Positions 36,872-45,985 of a DNA stretch of 64,000 nt are shown here, piece after piece; the stretch's first letter is position 1, and every line of letters begins with the position of its first letter. The notes under the pieces are model-generated. The model saw only the letters and a program-made list of their open reading frames with translations. It was not told the origin of the DNA and did not search any database. Position numbers and translations under genes: made by a program. Source of the DNA: an uncultured Bacteroidales bacterium (GTDB lineage Bacteria > Bacteroidota > Bacteroidia > Bacteroidales > Paludibacteraceae); NCBI GenBank assembly GCA_902784585.1, contig CACZVM010000010.1, positions 1-64,000 on the forward strand, written 5' to 3'.

Positions 36872-38155
36872 ATGGCAAGAAAAAAGACACAGACAGCTGA
36901 TTCCCTTCCACTCGTAGCTATCGAACTGGGTAGCGACAGCATCCGTGCGATGGCAGCACGCCAACTCGCCCCTGACCTCTTCCAGGTGCTCGGGGTGGAG
37001 CAGCGTGCACAGCGACTGGGTAACATATGCGTGGAGCAGGGTATCGTCACGCAGTCGAGCAATGCCGGCTTTGCCGTGGCCGAGGTACTCAAGCTGCTGG
37101 CCAACCGTATCGGCCTGCGTGAGCTGCCTACAGCCTTCGTCGCACTCGGCGGTCAGTCGATGCAGATTGTGGCCGTGCATAGCAAGCGCGATCAGGCTCG
37201 ACGCAAAGAGATCACGCAGCAGCTGCTCGACGAGATGCAGGCTGAGTGCAAGACCAAGATCGAACGGCACAACCCCGAAGTGGCGGTGCTCGGACTCGTA
37301 CCCAGCTATTTCATCCTCGACGGCGTGGAGCAGGACGAGGTGCCTTCCTCCGACCAGCGTGCCGCGATAGTGGAGGCGCATTATATCGCTTTCTACGGTC
37401 GCAAGGTGATTGACAGCCAGCTCCAGAAGGCCTTCTCCCAGGCTGCGAAGAGTATCGAGCAGACCTTCGTCCGCCCTGAGGCGCTACTCTCCGCCTTCGC
37501 CACCTGCGATGGCAATCATGTGCTGATGAATGGCTGCGCCGTGCTTGACATGGGCGCACAGACCACCACACTCACCGTTTACAAGGGAGGGCAATACCTC
37601 GCCAATCGCGTTGTGCCCAAGGGGGGTTATCATATCACCCGCATGCTCGAGCAGCAGGGTATGAGTTTCCGTACGGCAGAGGTGCTCAAGTGCCGTTACG
37701 GCATCGCCTCGCCTGCCTTGGTAGAGAGGAACGTGCGCCTGCGCGTACCCGCCGCACCCGGCATGGAGACACAGGAGATGGTGATCACCACCGAACAACT
37801 GGCGGAGGCTATCGAGATGAAACTGCGCGAGATACTCGCACCCCTCATCGACGAACTCAAGAAAGCCGAGAGCCGCATTCAGACTCTCTATATCACCGGC
37901 GGAGCCAGTATGCTCACCGGCATGGTGGAGTACCTCCAGCAGCAGACACGCGTACGCGTCCAGTACGGCGCGCACAATCTGCTCCTCCATCGCGATACGG
38001 ACGAGCAGTATCTCTCGCCCGAATATAGCTCGCTCGTCGGTACTCTCTTGCTCGGACAGGACTACCGCGACAGCCATAAGAACCAACCCATACGTACGCC
38101 CAACCTGCTTGAACGTATGAAGAACGGTACACTCGAGATATTCTTGGAAGAATAA
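36872..38155 (+). CDS. ftsA: Cell division protein FtsA
   Basis: 427 residues, actin-like ATPase that tethers FtsZ to the membrane. VAIELGSDSIRAMAARQ near the N-terminus is the phosphate-1 motif, the SHS2 insertion follows, CAVLDMGAQTTTLTVYKGG is phosphate-2 and YITGGASMLTGMVEYL the adenosine motif. The C-terminal amphipathic end (NLLERMKNGTLEIFLEE) is acidic rather than strongly basic, so its membrane affinity may differ from E. coli. It is 33 bases from ftsZ, a gap filled by a 7-base array. Confidence 0.95.
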   Translation: MARKKTQTADSLPLVAIELGSDSIRAMAARQLAPDLFQVLGVEQRAQRLGNICVEQGIVTQSSNAGFAVAEVLKLLANRIGLRELPTAFVALGGQSMQIVAVHSKRDQARRKEITQQLLDEMQAECKTKIERHNPEVAVLGLVPSYFILDGVEQDEVPSSDQRAAIVEAHYIAFYGRKVIDSQLQKAFSQAAKSIEQTFVRPEALLSAFATCDGNHVLMNGCAVLDMGAQTTTLTVYKGGQYLANRVVPKGGYHITRMLEQQGMSFRTAEVLKCRYGIASPALVERNVRLRVPAAPGMETQEMVITTEQLAEAIEMKLREILAPLIDELKKAESRIQTLYITGGASMLTGMVEYLQQQTRVRVQYGAHNLLLHRDTDEQYLSPEYSSLVGTLLLGQDYRDSHKNQPIRTPNLLERMKNGTLEIFLEE

Positions 38156-38160
38156 TTATT

Positions 38161-38188
38161 CAACAATAACAAATCACAACTCACCATT
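38161..38188 (+). repeat. 7-base array between ftsA and ftsZ
   Basis: Four degenerate units CAACAAT, AACAAAT, CACAACT, CACCATT fill the gap exactly up to the ftsZ ATG. It belongs to the same A/C-rich sequence family as 9080 and 59709 (complement). Confidence 0.7.
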
Positions 38189-39427
38189 ATGGATGAAGAA
38201 ATGATTACTCTGCCCCTCGAGGGCTTGACCGAAGATAGTATCATCAAGGTCATCGGCGTAGGCGGCGGCGGATGCAATGCCGTCAACTACATGCATCGTC
38301 AGGGACTCAAAGACGTCTCGTTCCTGGTATGTAACACCGATCGTCAGGTGCTCATCAAGTCGTCTGTCCCCTGCAAGCTGCAGTTGGGCCCGGGACTGGG
38401 TGCCGGTGGCGATCCCGAGACCGCACGTCAGTACGCCGAGGAGAGCCGCGAACATATACGCGAGGCACTCAACGACGGCACGCAGATGCTCTTCCTGGCT
38501 GCAGGTATGGGCGGCGGCACCGGTACGGGTGCTTCGTCTGTCGTAGCCGAAGTGGCTCAAGAGATGGGTATCCTCACTGTAGGTATCGTCACTATCCCCT
38601 TTGCCTTCGAGGGCAAGCGTAAGATCGTCAAGGCGATGACCGGCGTGGCACGACTCGCCAAGCATGTGGATGCACTGCTCATCATCAACAATGAGAAACT
38701 CAAGCAGATATATCCGGGCCTGAACCTCCTGAACGCCTTCTCCAAGTCCGATGACGTGGTGGCCAATGCCGCACGTGCCATCGCGGAGATCATCACCGTA
38801 CCGGGATATATCAACACCGACTTCGCCGATGTACGCAACACGCTCCGCAAGGGTGGGGTGGCTATCATGAACGTGGGACGCGCCTCGGGTGAAAACCGTA
38901 TCACCCAGGCCATCAACGATGCCCTCAACTCTCCGCTGGTCAACACCAACGACGTACATGGTGCCGAGCGTATCCTGCTGCAGTTCTACTGCTCCACCGA
39001 ACATGCTATCGTCATGGAGGAGATCGACCAGATCAATGAGTTCGTACAGGAGGTGGGCGACGACATAGAGGTGCAATGGGGTGCGTCTATCGACGAGAGC
39101 CTGGGCGAAGACGTACGCGTCACCATCATCGCCACGGGCTACAAGGTGGACGGACTGCCTACCGAGGACGAAGAGGCCATCAACGAGGCTATTGACAGCA
39201 ATTATCCGCCGCAGGTGGACACGCCGCGTGAGGACGAACCCACACAGACGATCGACCTGAGCGGCACGCTCTTCCCGCTTGACGATGACGAACCGGCCAA
39301 GCCTGCACGCGAACATACGGCATCGCCTTCCGCCGACGAGGTGGTCATCACCATTGACGACGAACCCGCACAGGCAGAAGAACCCAAACCTGCTCACCGT
39401 ACCTTCGGATGGATACGGAGAAAATGA
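38189..39427 (+). CDS. ftsZ: Cell division GTPase FtsZ
   Basis: 412 residues. Tubulin-like GTPase that forms the division ring. VIGVGGGGCNAVNYM is the N-terminal nucleotide loop, GGGTGTG (108-114) the tubulin signature, and NTDFADVRNTLRKGG the catalytic T7 loop region. An acidic, variable linker leads to a C-terminal HRTFGWIRRK peptide that would bind FtsA. Full length; last of murC-ftsQ-ftsA-ftsZ. The following gene starts 32 bases later across another 7-base array. Confidence 0.98.
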   Translation: MDEEMITLPLEGLTEDSIIKVIGVGGGGCNAVNYMHRQGLKDVSFLVCNTDRQVLIKSSVPCKLQLGPGLGAGGDPETARQYAEESREHIREALNDGTQMLFLAAGMGGGTGTGASSVVAEVAQEMGILTVGIVTIPFAFEGKRKIVKAMTGVARLAKHVDALLIINNEKLKQIYPGLNLLNAFSKSDDVVANAARAIAEIITVPGYINTDFADVRNTLRKGGVAIMNVGRASGENRITQAINDALNSPLVNTNDVHGAERILLQFYCSTEHAIVMEEIDQINEFVQEVGDDIEVQWGASIDESLGEDVRVTIIATGYKVDGLPTEDEEAINEAIDSNYPPQVDTPREDEPTQTIDLSGTLFPLDDDEPAKPAREHTASPSADEVVITIDDEPAQAEEPKPAHRTFGWIRRK

Positions 39428-39455
39428 TTTAGATGTAGGATTTTAGATTTTTGAT
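39428..39455 (+). repeat. 7-base array directly after ftsZ
   Basis: Units TTTAGAT, GTAGGAT, TTTAGAT, TTTTGAT. It begins at the base after the ftsZ stop and stops 4 bases short of the next ATG. Confidence 0.82.
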
Positions 39456-39459
39456 ATAT

Positions 39460-40410
39460 ATGGAAAGAGAGATGAATTTTTTTGACCTCTGCGTAGCCTG
39501 CTGGCATGCCTTAGGTCGCGCTTGTAAAGCCATTGGCTGCCTCTTGGCGCGCGCGTTACGACTTAGTTATCGCTACTGGTGGCTCGTCCTGCTCTGCGTC
39601 GCTCTCGGCGTGGCAGCTGCACTCTATTACACCCGTCGCGACAATGTCATCTATCGTGTCAATGCCGTAGCGGTGCTCAACGGACCTACCGTGCAGCAGT
39701 TCGAACAGGCCTTCATGCCCCTTCGCTCCGCTCAACAGCTGCCGCCTGAATCACCCCTCCAGTCTTGGTTGTATGAGAAGAAGCTCCGTTGCTTCGAGAC
39801 CTATCGCGTCATCGACTGTATGAACGACTCCGTGGCCGATTATATCGACTTCAAGAATAGTTCGTCGCCCACCGATACGGTCAATGTGCAGATGCAGGAC
39901 CGCCTCTGTCTGCAGTTCCGTATCAAGCATCGTGACTTGGATATGATACCTGCCGTAGAGCAGGAGGTGATGACCTTCCTCAACGCTAATCCCAGTATGC
40001 AGGGGGCTTACAAGACCTATATGATGAATATGCTTGAGCAGGTGCGCTTCAATCATGCGCAGGTGGAGAAACTCGACAGCCTGACCGACCAGTATTATTT
40101 CCATTCCAACCCGGGTTCGGAACCCCTCAACTCGGTGCGTAACGGACTGGTATTCATGGGCGATTGGCGTGTCCACCTCTTCCTCGGCGACATCTATGCC
40201 CACCAGAACCGTACCTTCAAAATGGACCAGCGCCTACAGTTAGCGACCGCTCCTGTCGTGCTGGAGAACCACTTTACCGTAGACTCCAAACCCGTGAACG
40301 GTCGCCGCAAGTTTGTGATATTGTTCTTCCTGTTGGGCTGGATAGGTGCCTGCGTACTGGCCGAACTCATCGACCGCCGCAAGGCTATCGCCGCTTGGTT
40401 CGCCCAATAA
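39460..40410 (+). CDS. Wzz-like two-helix inner-membrane protein
   Basis: 316 residues. A transmembrane helix near residues 43-60 (YWWLVLLCVALGVAAALYY), a periplasmic part of about 215 residues with coiled-coil-prone helices, and a second helix close to the C-terminus (FVILFFLLGWIGACVLAEL). This is the layout of Wzz/polysaccharide co-polymerases that set glycan chain length. No tyrosine-kinase domain is fused. The start is ATG 39460; ATG 39472 (MNFFDL) is equally possible. Its last 26 bases overlap the 3' end of the DedA gene on the other strand. It may be cotranscribed with ftsZ. Confidence 0.65.
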   Translation: MEREMNFFDLCVACWHALGRACKAIGCLLARALRLSYRYWWLVLLCVALGVAAALYYTRRDNVIYRVNAVAVLNGPTVQQFEQAFMPLRSAQQLPPESPLQSWLYEKKLRCFETYRVIDCMNDSVADYIDFKNSSSPTDTVNVQMQDRLCLQFRIKHRDLDMIPAVEQEVMTFLNANPSMQGAYKTYMMNMLEQVRFNHAQVEKLDSLTDQYYFHSNPGSEPLNSVRNGLVFMGDWRVHLFLGDIYAHQNRTFKMDQRLQLATAPVVLENHFTVDSKPVNGRRKFVILFFLLGWIGACVLAELIDRRKAIAAWFAQ

Positions 40411-41038
40411 GCCAGCGCACAGCATAGTAGCACGCCACTGCGCCAAGCAGTACCAGTATAGCCACGCTAAGTTCGTGGCTATATTTGTTGATTAGGTCTG
40501 CCTGACCCGCTGCCACGTATCCCACCAGCGCCAGGATGCAGTTCCATATGAATGCACCGAGAAACGTCCACCAGAGGAACGCACCGAAATGCATGCGGCT
40601 CAGGCCCGCAGGGATAGAGATGAGCTGGCGGATGCCGGGGATGAAACGGCCTACGAAGGTGGACACGTTGCCTTTCTCGCGGAAATAGGCTTCGGCACGC
40701 TCCAGCTTCTCGCTCGACAGCAGACACATGTGCCCCAGACGCGAGTCGGCGAACTTATAGATGATTAGTCGTCCCAGCCATACGCTCAGCGCGTAGTTGA
40801 TGATCGCACCGATCATAGCACCCAGCGTGCCGAAGAGCACGATCAGCAGTACGTCCACCGGATAGTTACCCGTGGCGCACAGCACACTCTCGGGGTTCTC
40901 CGCTACATACGCTGCAGGGGGGATCACTACTTCGCTCGGGAAGGGGATGAACGAACTCTCCACTGCCATCAACCCAGTAATCGACGCATAGTTCATATGC
41001 GCCGAATACCAGGCGATAATTTGATCTACCAGACTCAT
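40385..41038 (-). CDS. DedA-family membrane protein
   Basis: 217 residues, SNARE-associated/VTT domain with about five helices. The family motifs ESSFIPFPSEVVIPPAAYVA near residues 27-46 and FVGRFIPGIRQLISIPAGLSRM (split here as GRFIPGIRQLISIPAG) are intact. Members move phospholipid carriers such as undecaprenyl phosphate or phosphatidylethanolamine across the membrane. It starts inside the stop codon of nhaD (TGATG), so the two are translationally coupled. Its 3' end overlaps the Wzz-like gene by 26 bases. Confidence 0.9.
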   Translation of the reverse strand: MSLVDQIIAWYSAHMNYASITGLMAVESSFIPFPSEVVIPPAAYVAENPESVLCATGNYPVDVLLIVLFGTLGAMIGAIINYALSVWLGRLIIYKFADSRLGHMCLLSSEKLERAEAYFREKGNVSTFVGRFIPGIRQLISIPAGLSRMHFGAFLWWTFLGAFIWNCILALVGYVAAGQADLINKYSHELSVAILVLLGAVACYYAVRWLIGRTKRR

Positions 41039-42339
41039 CAGATAAACAGTATTTGTACGATGATGTAAACCGGCAGCAGCACGATCAAGCTGAACTTAAT
41101 CATGTAGCCGAAGAACGACGGCATCGAGATACCCTCTTGTTCCGCTATCGACTTCACCATGAAGTTCGGACCGTTACCGATATAGGTCAGAGCACCGAAG
41201 AAGACGGCACCCATCGAGATAGCTTTCAGGTACACATCCGAAGCCAGACCGGCAATGTCTCCGCACGGAGCCATCGAGTTGAAGACCATGGCTGTAGGCG
41301 CGTTGTCCAGGAACGCACTGAGCGAACCGGTCATATAGACGTATTGCCACGGCTCGCTGATGACCTGCTGAATCGTCTCTTTCATGTTCTCCAGGAACAT
41401 CAACGCCGGCGTCATCGTCGCAAAGATGCCGAGGAACACGCAGGCTACCTCCATAATCGGCGTCCAACTGTAGTTGTTCTTCACGCGCACCTCTTTCTTC
41501 GTCGTCAGCCACGATGCCGCGATGATCAGGATAAACGCCCACTCGCGCAGCAGCTTCAGGTACCACGGTGCACTGGGATCACCCATCGACGGGATATACT
41601 TCGGATTGATGAACATCGTGCTGGCTATCACGCAGAGCAACCAAACGATATTGATCAGTCCGCTCATGCTCAGCTTCTTGGCTTCACGCACGTCGGCCAT
41701 GAGGTTAGCCGTCGGCTCTTTGCGGTAGTAATACATATCCGCCAGGAAATAGATACCCAGCAGCAGCGCACCCGTTACAGCCCATTCGGGCAACATGTTC
41801 TGCATCCACCACATAAAGTCCGCACCCTTCTGGAACAGCAGGAACAAAGGAGGATCACCCAGCGGCGAGAGCAAACCGCCGCAGTTAGCCACAATGGCGA
41901 TAAAGAACAGGATGGTGTGTGCGCGATACTGACGCTGCTGGTTGGTAGCAATCAGCAGACGAATCAGCAACATCGCCGCACCCGTCGTTCCCATAAACGA
42001 AGCCAGAAGCCAGCCCAGACCCATGATCTTGGTGTTGGTAAAAGGCGTAGCCTTCAGGTCTCCACGGATACAGATACCGCCGGTGGTCACAAACAGCGCC
42101 ATCAGCAACAGAATAAACGGCACGTAGTCGTAAATCATCTGGTGAATCAACTCGTGGCTCATGCCGTGTACGCACAGCCAGACACCTACCGGTACACCCA
42201 GAATCAGCGAGACATACAACTTGTGCATGTTGTGTTCCCACCACTCGCCTACATGCGGAATAAGAGGAAGCACCGCAATGCACAACAACATCACCACAAA
42301 CGGGATTAACATCCACGCGGGAATTAAATGTTCAATCAT
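41038..42339 (-). CDS. nhaD: NhaD-type sodium:proton antiporter
   Basis: 433 residues with about 11-12 hydrophobic helices of the ion transporter superfamily. LLSPLGDPPLFLLF and GNGPNFMVKSIAEQ are the paired hairpin motifs of NhaD, and LDNAPTAMVFNSMAPCG lies in the second repeat. It exchanges sodium or lithium for protons in the inner membrane. It has its own promoter at 42373-42404 and is followed by the DedA gene. Confidence 0.9.
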   Translation of the reverse strand: MIEHLIPAWMLIPFVVMLLCIAVLPLIPHVGEWWEHNMHKLYVSLILGVPVGVWLCVHGMSHELIHQMIYDYVPFILLLMALFVTTGGICIRGDLKATPFTNTKIMGLGWLLASFMGTTGAAMLLIRLLIATNQQRQYRAHTILFFIAIVANCGGLLSPLGDPPLFLLFQKGADFMWWMQNMLPEWAVTGALLLGIYFLADMYYYRKEPTANLMADVREAKKLSMSGLINIVWLLCVIASTMFINPKYIPSMGDPSAPWYLKLLREWAFILIIAASWLTTKKEVRVKNNYSWTPIMEVACVFLGIFATMTPALMFLENMKETIQQVISEPWQYVYMTGSLSAFLDNAPTAMVFNSMAPCGDIAGLASDVYLKAISMGAVFFGALTYIGNGPNFMVKSIAEQEGISMPSFFGYMIKFSLIVLLPVYIIVQILFI

Positions 42340-42372
42340 GATTTATAAGAATATTGGTTTGTTTTCCGGCTG

Positions 42373-42404
42373 CAAAATTACTTCTTTTTTCTGATATGTG
42401 CAAA
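42373..42404 (-). promoter_or_regulatory. Promoter for nhaD
   Basis: On the minus strand TTTG (42404-42401), 20 bases, TAATTTTG (42380-42373). Confidence 0.85.
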
Positions 42405-42433
42405 TAAAAAAATGCAAAAAAAACGCAAAAATA

Positions 42434-42465
42434 TTTGGTCAATTGAAAAAAAAGTAGTAATTTTG
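42434..42465 (+). promoter_or_regulatory. Promoter for rpmB-rpmG-DUF4295
   Basis: TTTG at 42434-42437 and TAATTTTG at 42458-42465, 20 bases apart. It leaves a leader of about 108 bases before rpmB (42472-42579), long for this genome; the leader contains TAGAC and GTCTA arms (42487-42511) that could pair. Confidence 0.82.
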
Positions 42466-42579
42466 CACGATTTTTTTCGTGGAATAGACTGCATTTTGCG
42501 CGTGGTCTATCTGTATTGTGCTGAGGATGAATGGGTTAGAGCTTTTTGTTCGAGAGAAAAATATAAAATATATACTACA

Positions 42580-42816
42580 ATGTCAAAGATTTGTCAAATT
42601 ACAGGCAAGAAAGCCATGGGCGGCTGCAATGTCTCGCACTCGAAGCGCCACACAAAGCGCACCTTCGATGTGAACCTCTTCCGCCGCAAGTTCTACTGGG
42701 TAGAACAAGATGTATGGATCGAGCTGAACGTGAGTGCAGCCGGTCTGAGAACAATTAACAAGATCGGCCTCGACAACGCCTTGAAGCAGGCGGCTGAGAA
42801 GGGCTACCTCTATTAA
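42580..42816 (+). CDS. rpmB: 50S ribosomal protein L28
   Basis: 78 residues. [21 protein letters not shown] is the L28 start (here split: [10 protein letters not shown], then [12 protein letters not shown]), and TAGLRTINK-like sequence ([16 protein letters not shown]) closes it. The ATG at 42580 is the homologous start; the frame is open further upstream but that part is leader. First gene of a ribosomal operon conserved in Bacteroidota. Confidence 0.97.
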   Translation: MSKICQITGKKAMGGCNVSHSKRHTKRTFDVNLFRRKFYWVEQDVWIELNVSAAGLRTINKIGLDNALKQAAEKGYLY

Positions 42817-42834
42817 ACGAAAGGAGCAAGAACA

Positions 42835-43023
42835 ATGGCAAAGAAAGTTAAAGAAGCACGCGTACAGGTTATCCTCGAGTGCACAGAGCAAAAAGCCAGC
42901 GGTGTTCCGGGAATGTCTCGCTACATTACTACCAAGAACCGCAAGAACACTCCGGATCGTTTGGAGTTGAAGAAGTACAATCCTTATTTGAAGAAGTACA
43001 CGATTCATAAGGAGATTAAGTAA
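42835..43023 (+). CDS. rpmG: 50S ribosomal protein L33
   Basis: 62 residues with the L33 core [22 protein letters not shown]. Only one cysteine (C17 region, LECTEQ) is present rather than two CxxC pairs, so this is the zinc-free type. 18 bases after rpmB, preceded by an AAGGAG-like stretch. Confidence 0.97.
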   Translation: MAKKVKEARVQVILECTEQKASGVPGMSRYITTKNRKNTPDRLELKKYNPYLKKYTIHKEIK

Positions 43024-43051
43024 TTAACCCTAATTAGAAAGGCTTAGAACT

Positions 43052-43204
43052 ATGGCAAAGAAAGCGGTCGCAACACTGCAAACCGGTAATTCCGGACGTG
43101 CGCACTCTAAGTGCATCAAGATGGTGAAGTCGCCTAAGACGGGTGCTTACATCTTCCAAGAGGAAATCGTTCTGAACGAGAAAGTTCAAGAGTTCTTCAA
43201 GTAA
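43052..43204 (+). CDS. DUF4295 small protein
   Basis: 50 residues, MAKKAVATLQTGNSGRAHSK to a C-terminal EKVQEFFK. This short basic protein follows rpmB-rpmG in Bacteroidota genomes generally and is presumed ribosome-associated; its role is not established. A terminator follows 11 bases after the stop. Confidence 0.9.
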   Translation: MAKKAVATLQTGNSGRAHSKCIKMVKSPKTGAYIFQEEIVLNEKVQEFFK

Positions 43205-43215
43205 ACAATCACCAG

Positions 43216-43246
43216 AAAATCCCACCGCAACAACGTGGGATTTTTT
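43216..43246 (+). terminator. Terminator of the rpmB operon
   Basis: AAAATCCCAC pairs with GTGGGATTTT across a 9-base loop, with a continuing T run. Confidence 0.9.
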
Positions 43247-43250
43247 GTAT

Positions 43251-43301
43251 CTGCCAAAATGGCAGTAAATTGACTTATGGCATGCAATTTGTCATAAGAC
43301 A
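43251..43301 (+). promoter_or_regulatory. Two palindromes upstream of grpE-dnaJ (candidate heat-shock control)
   Basis: A perfect 15-base palindrome CTGCC-AAAAT-GGCAG at 43251-43265 is followed by an inverted repeat TGACTTATG (43271-43279), 13 bases, CATAAGACA (43293-43301), with one mismatch per arm. No standard TTTG/TAnnTTTG promoter is present before grpE, unlike at most other transcription units here. The element is not the CIRCE (HrcA) sequence. It is a good candidate for a heat-shock operator or alternative promoter. Confidence 0.5.
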
Positions 43302-43322
43302 AGTGTATTTAACTATGCAATT

Positions 43323-43880
43323 ATGAAGAAAGAAGAGAAAGATAGTTTAGAGATGAGAGATGAGCGTCTGGAGGACGCTACGCTTAATGAGGAGGCTACG
43401 CAGACTGAAGCGCCCGAAGAGGAGAAGGAAGTAGCCGATGTGCAGCAGCTGGAGGCACGTATCGCCGAACTGGAGGATAAGAACCTGCGTATGATGGCGG
43501 AGTTCGACAACTACCGTCGTCGTACCAACAAGGAGAAACTCGAACTCATGGCGACTGCCGGAGAGCGTATCTTCCGCGAGATGCTGCCGCTGGTGGATGA
43601 CTTCGAGCGTGCCACCGATGCCATGGCCAAGACCGACGACATCGATGCCCTGCGCGAAGGCGTACGCCTCATACAGCAGAAGTTCATCGCATTCCTCGAC
43701 AAGGAGGATGTACATGCCATCGAGACCAAGGACGTGGATTTCAATACCGACGAACATGAGGCCGTGACCACCTTCGCTGCCGGTGAGGACAAGAAAGGCA
43801 AGGTGATCGACTGCACGCAAAAGGGATATAAACTCGGCGATAAGGTCATCCGCTTCGCCAAAGTGGTTGTCGGCGACTGA
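43323..43880 (+). CDS. grpE: Nucleotide exchange factor GrpE
   Basis: 185 residues. An acidic, low-complexity N-terminal part leads into a long coiled coil (ARIAELEDKNLRMMAEFDNY) and then the conserved beta domain (LPLVDDFERA, GVRLIQQKF, VIDCTQKGYKLGDKVIRFAKV). It releases ADP from DnaK. The N-terminus includes two AGAGATG units (about 43350-43365), again a 7-base period. It is 36 bases ahead of dnaJ; dnaK is not in the window. Confidence 0.95.
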   Translation: MKKEEKDSLEMRDERLEDATLNEEATQTEAPEEEKEVADVQQLEARIAELEDKNLRMMAEFDNYRRRTNKEKLELMATAGERIFREMLPLVDDFERATDAMAKTDDIDALREGVRLIQQKFIAFLDKEDVHAIETKDVDFNTDEHEAVTTFAAGEDKKGKVIDCTQKGYKLGDKVIRFAKVVVGD

Positions 43881-43883
43881 CCC

Positions 43884-43911
43884 CTAAACCCAAAACGCTA
43901 AACACTAAACG
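43884..43911 (+). repeat. 7-base array between grpE and dnaJ
   Basis: Units CTAAACC, CAAAACG, CTAAACA, CTAAACG, filling most of the 36-base gap. Confidence 0.85.
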
Positions 43912-43916
43912 AACAT

Positions 43917-45083
43917 ATGGCAGAGAAACGTGATTACTATGAAGTGCTGGGGGTGGAGAAAACCGCCAGTGCAGAAGACATAAAGAAGGCCTACCGCAAG
44001 AAGGCGATCCAGTATCACCCGGACAAAAACCCGGGCGATAAGGAAGCTGAGGAGAAATTCAAGGAAGCGGCTGAGGCTTATGAGGTGCTGAGTGATCCGC
44101 AGAAGCGTCAGCGTTATGACCAATACGGCTTTGCCGGCATGGGTGGCGCAAGCGGCTTCAGTGGAGGCGGCATGTCGATGGAAGACATCTTCTCCCATTT
44201 CGGTGACATCTTCGAGGGCGCAGGCTTCGACCTGGGCGACCTGGGCAACATGTTCATGGGCGGCAGCGGTCGCAGTCGCGGTCACCGTGTACGCCGTGGC
44301 AGTGACATGCGCGTCAAGGTGCGTCTGACGCTGGAGGAGATAGCCAACGGTTGCGAGAAGAAGATCAAGGTACGCAAACTCGTGCAATGCAAAGACTGCA
44401 ACGGTACGGGTAGCAAAGACGGTTCCACCGAGACTTGTCCCACCTGTAAGGGTTCAGGACGCGTCATCCGTCAGCAGCGCGGTATCTTCGGCATGATGCA
44501 GGTGCAAAGCGACTGCGACACCTGTGGCGGTGAAGGACGTATTATCAAGAACAAATGTCCGAAATGCAACGGCGAGGGTGTCATTCGCGACGAAGAGATC
44601 ATTCCTATCACTATCCCGGCCGGCGTGATGGGTGGTATGCAACTCACCGTTCCCGGTAAGGGTAACGCAGCGCCGCACGGCGGTGTGAACGGAGATCTGC
44701 TGGTTCTGATCGAAGAAGAGGAACATAAGGATTTCGTTCGTCAGGACAGCGACCTGATCTATAACCTGTTGTTGGACATGCCGACGGCGGTGCTGGGTGG
44801 ACAAGTGCAGATCCCGACATTGACGGGCGACGTGAAGATCACCATCACACCGGGTACGCAGCCGGGTAAGGTGCTCCGCATGCGCGGAAAAGGTCTGCCG
44901 CGGATTGACCAATACGGTCGCAGTTACGGGGTAGGTGACCTGCTGATCAACGTAGGCGTTTATATCCCGGAGAAACTGAACAAGGACGAGCGGGCGCTGA
45001 TCGAGAAATTGCAGAACAGTCCGAATATCGCGCCGGGTTCGGCCGACAAGAAGAATTTCTTCCGTAACCTATTCGGAATATGA
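43917..45083 (+). CDS. dnaJ: Chaperone DnaJ
   Basis: 388 residues. J domain with HPD at 34-36, Gly/Phe/Met-rich linker, four zinc-binding CxxCxGxG repeats ([32 protein letters not shown]) and the two C-terminal substrate-binding beta domains. It delivers unfolded proteins to DnaK. It overlaps the next gene by 4 bases, so the downstream envelope gene is translationally coupled to a heat-shock gene. Confidence 0.97.
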   Translation: MAEKRDYYEVLGVEKTASAEDIKKAYRKKAIQYHPDKNPGDKEAEEKFKEAAEAYEVLSDPQKRQRYDQYGFAGMGGASGFSGGGMSMEDIFSHFGDIFEGAGFDLGDLGNMFMGGSGRSRGHRVRRGSDMRVKVRLTLEEIANGCEKKIKVRKLVQCKDCNGTGSKDGSTETCPTCKGSGRVIRQQRGIFGMMQVQSDCDTCGGEGRIIKNKCPKCNGEGVIRDEEIIPITIPAGVMGGMQLTVPGKGNAAPHGGVNGDLLVLIEEEEHKDFVRQDSDLIYNLLLDMPTAVLGGQVQIPTLTGDVKITITPGTQPGKVLRMRGKGLPRIDQYGRSYGVGDLLINVGVYIPEKLNKDERALIEKLQNSPNIAPGSADKKNFFRNLFGI

Positions 45084-45973
45084 ACATAAAACGGTACATA
45101 CTACTCTGTACTTTGTACTTTGTATTCTGTGCTCCTCTATTTGCTTTGACGCCGATAGAGAAGCCCAACTTGAAGGAGCCGACGGGAATAGCGCCGGCTT
45201 TCTTCGGTCCTAATGCGTTCCCTGTGCCGGATATGTTAGACGGTTTGACGCAAAGCGAGTTGCATTTGGAATTAGCGGGTGAAGGATATTTCGGGTATGA
45301 CGGTAGTCGTACAGGAGATATCTTCGCGCGCGTGCACGTTCCTTTATTCACGCGTTGGGCGAACATCAGTCTATGGATGCCGGTGTACGGATGGTATAAC
45401 CAGTATGACGGGCGTGGCAGCGGTGCCGGCGACGTATATATATCCGCGGATATCCAGATATTACATAACGAATGGTTCAAGACGCCGAATGCCAAATATA
45501 TCCCGCAGATGACGCTTCGGGCGGCATTGAAAACGGCGAGCGGGGAACAGATGGAGCGTAGGCGCCATTATGACTGTCCGGGTTATTTCTTCGACCTCAG
45601 TATGGGTCAGTCGATTCCGATGAAGCATGTGACGCTTCGTTTGGCGGGTTCGGCAGGATTCTTGTGCTGGCAAACCGATAACGGGCGTCAGAACGATGCC
45701 TTCATGTACGGCCTGCAAGCTAAGTTGCGCCATGAGTACTTCTCAGTGCAAGCTACATGGGGCGGTTACGTAGGCTGGGAACACTACGGCGATGCGCCGA
45801 TGACCATCAAGGCACGCGTGGCCGGCCATGTCAAGGGCTTCGAACCCTACGTGCAGTATCAGTACGGCATCCACGACTATCCGTTCCACCAACTCCGTAT
45901 CGGACTGGTCTATCATATCGATATATTAGGTCGCTTTGCTAAAAGAGCAAAGACCGCTAAAGCAGAAAGCTAA
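45080..45973 (+). CDS. Putative envelope beta-barrel protein
   Basis: 297 residues with signal peptide ([17 protein letters not shown]). The mature protein has alternating aromatic strands ([46 protein letters not shown]), consistent with an outer-membrane barrel. Family not recognised. It starts inside the dnaJ stop (ATGA) and is followed 12 bases later by another barrel gene. The signal-peptide region is built from a 7-base array. Confidence 0.65.
   Translation: MNIKRYILLCTLYFVFCAPLFALTPIEKPNLKEPTGIAPAFFGPNAFPVPDMLDGLTQSELHLELAGEGYFGYDGSRTGDIFARVHVPLFTRWANISLWMPVYGWYNQYDGRGSGAGDVYISADIQILHNEWFKTPNAKYIPQMTLRAALKTASGEQMERRRHYDCPGYFFDLSMGQSIPMKHVTLRLAGSAGFLCWQTDNGRQNDAFMYGLQAKLRHEYFSVQATWGGYVGWEHYGDAPMTIKARVAGHVKGFEPYVQYQYGIHDYPFHQLRIGLVYHIDILGRFAKRAKTAKAES
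45095..45129 (+). repeat. 7-base array in a signal peptide (45080 gene)
   Basis: Five units: TACATAC, TACTCTG, TACTTTG, TACTTTG, TATTCTG. It encodes the hydrophobic core [11 protein letters not shown]. Confidence 0.88.
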
Positions 45974-45985
45974 AAGCCCCCTCCC

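Noticed and set aside
38174-39397. A 407-codon open frame opposite ftsZ
   Set aside because: Shadow of an essential, fully conserved gene.
41053-42309. A 418-codon open frame opposite nhaD
   Set aside because: Composition dominated by Arg, His and Gln as expected from the complement of membrane-protein codons; nhaD motifs are intact on the other strand.
42412-42579. Upstream extension of the rpmB frame
   Set aside because: It overlaps the promoter and has no L28 homology.
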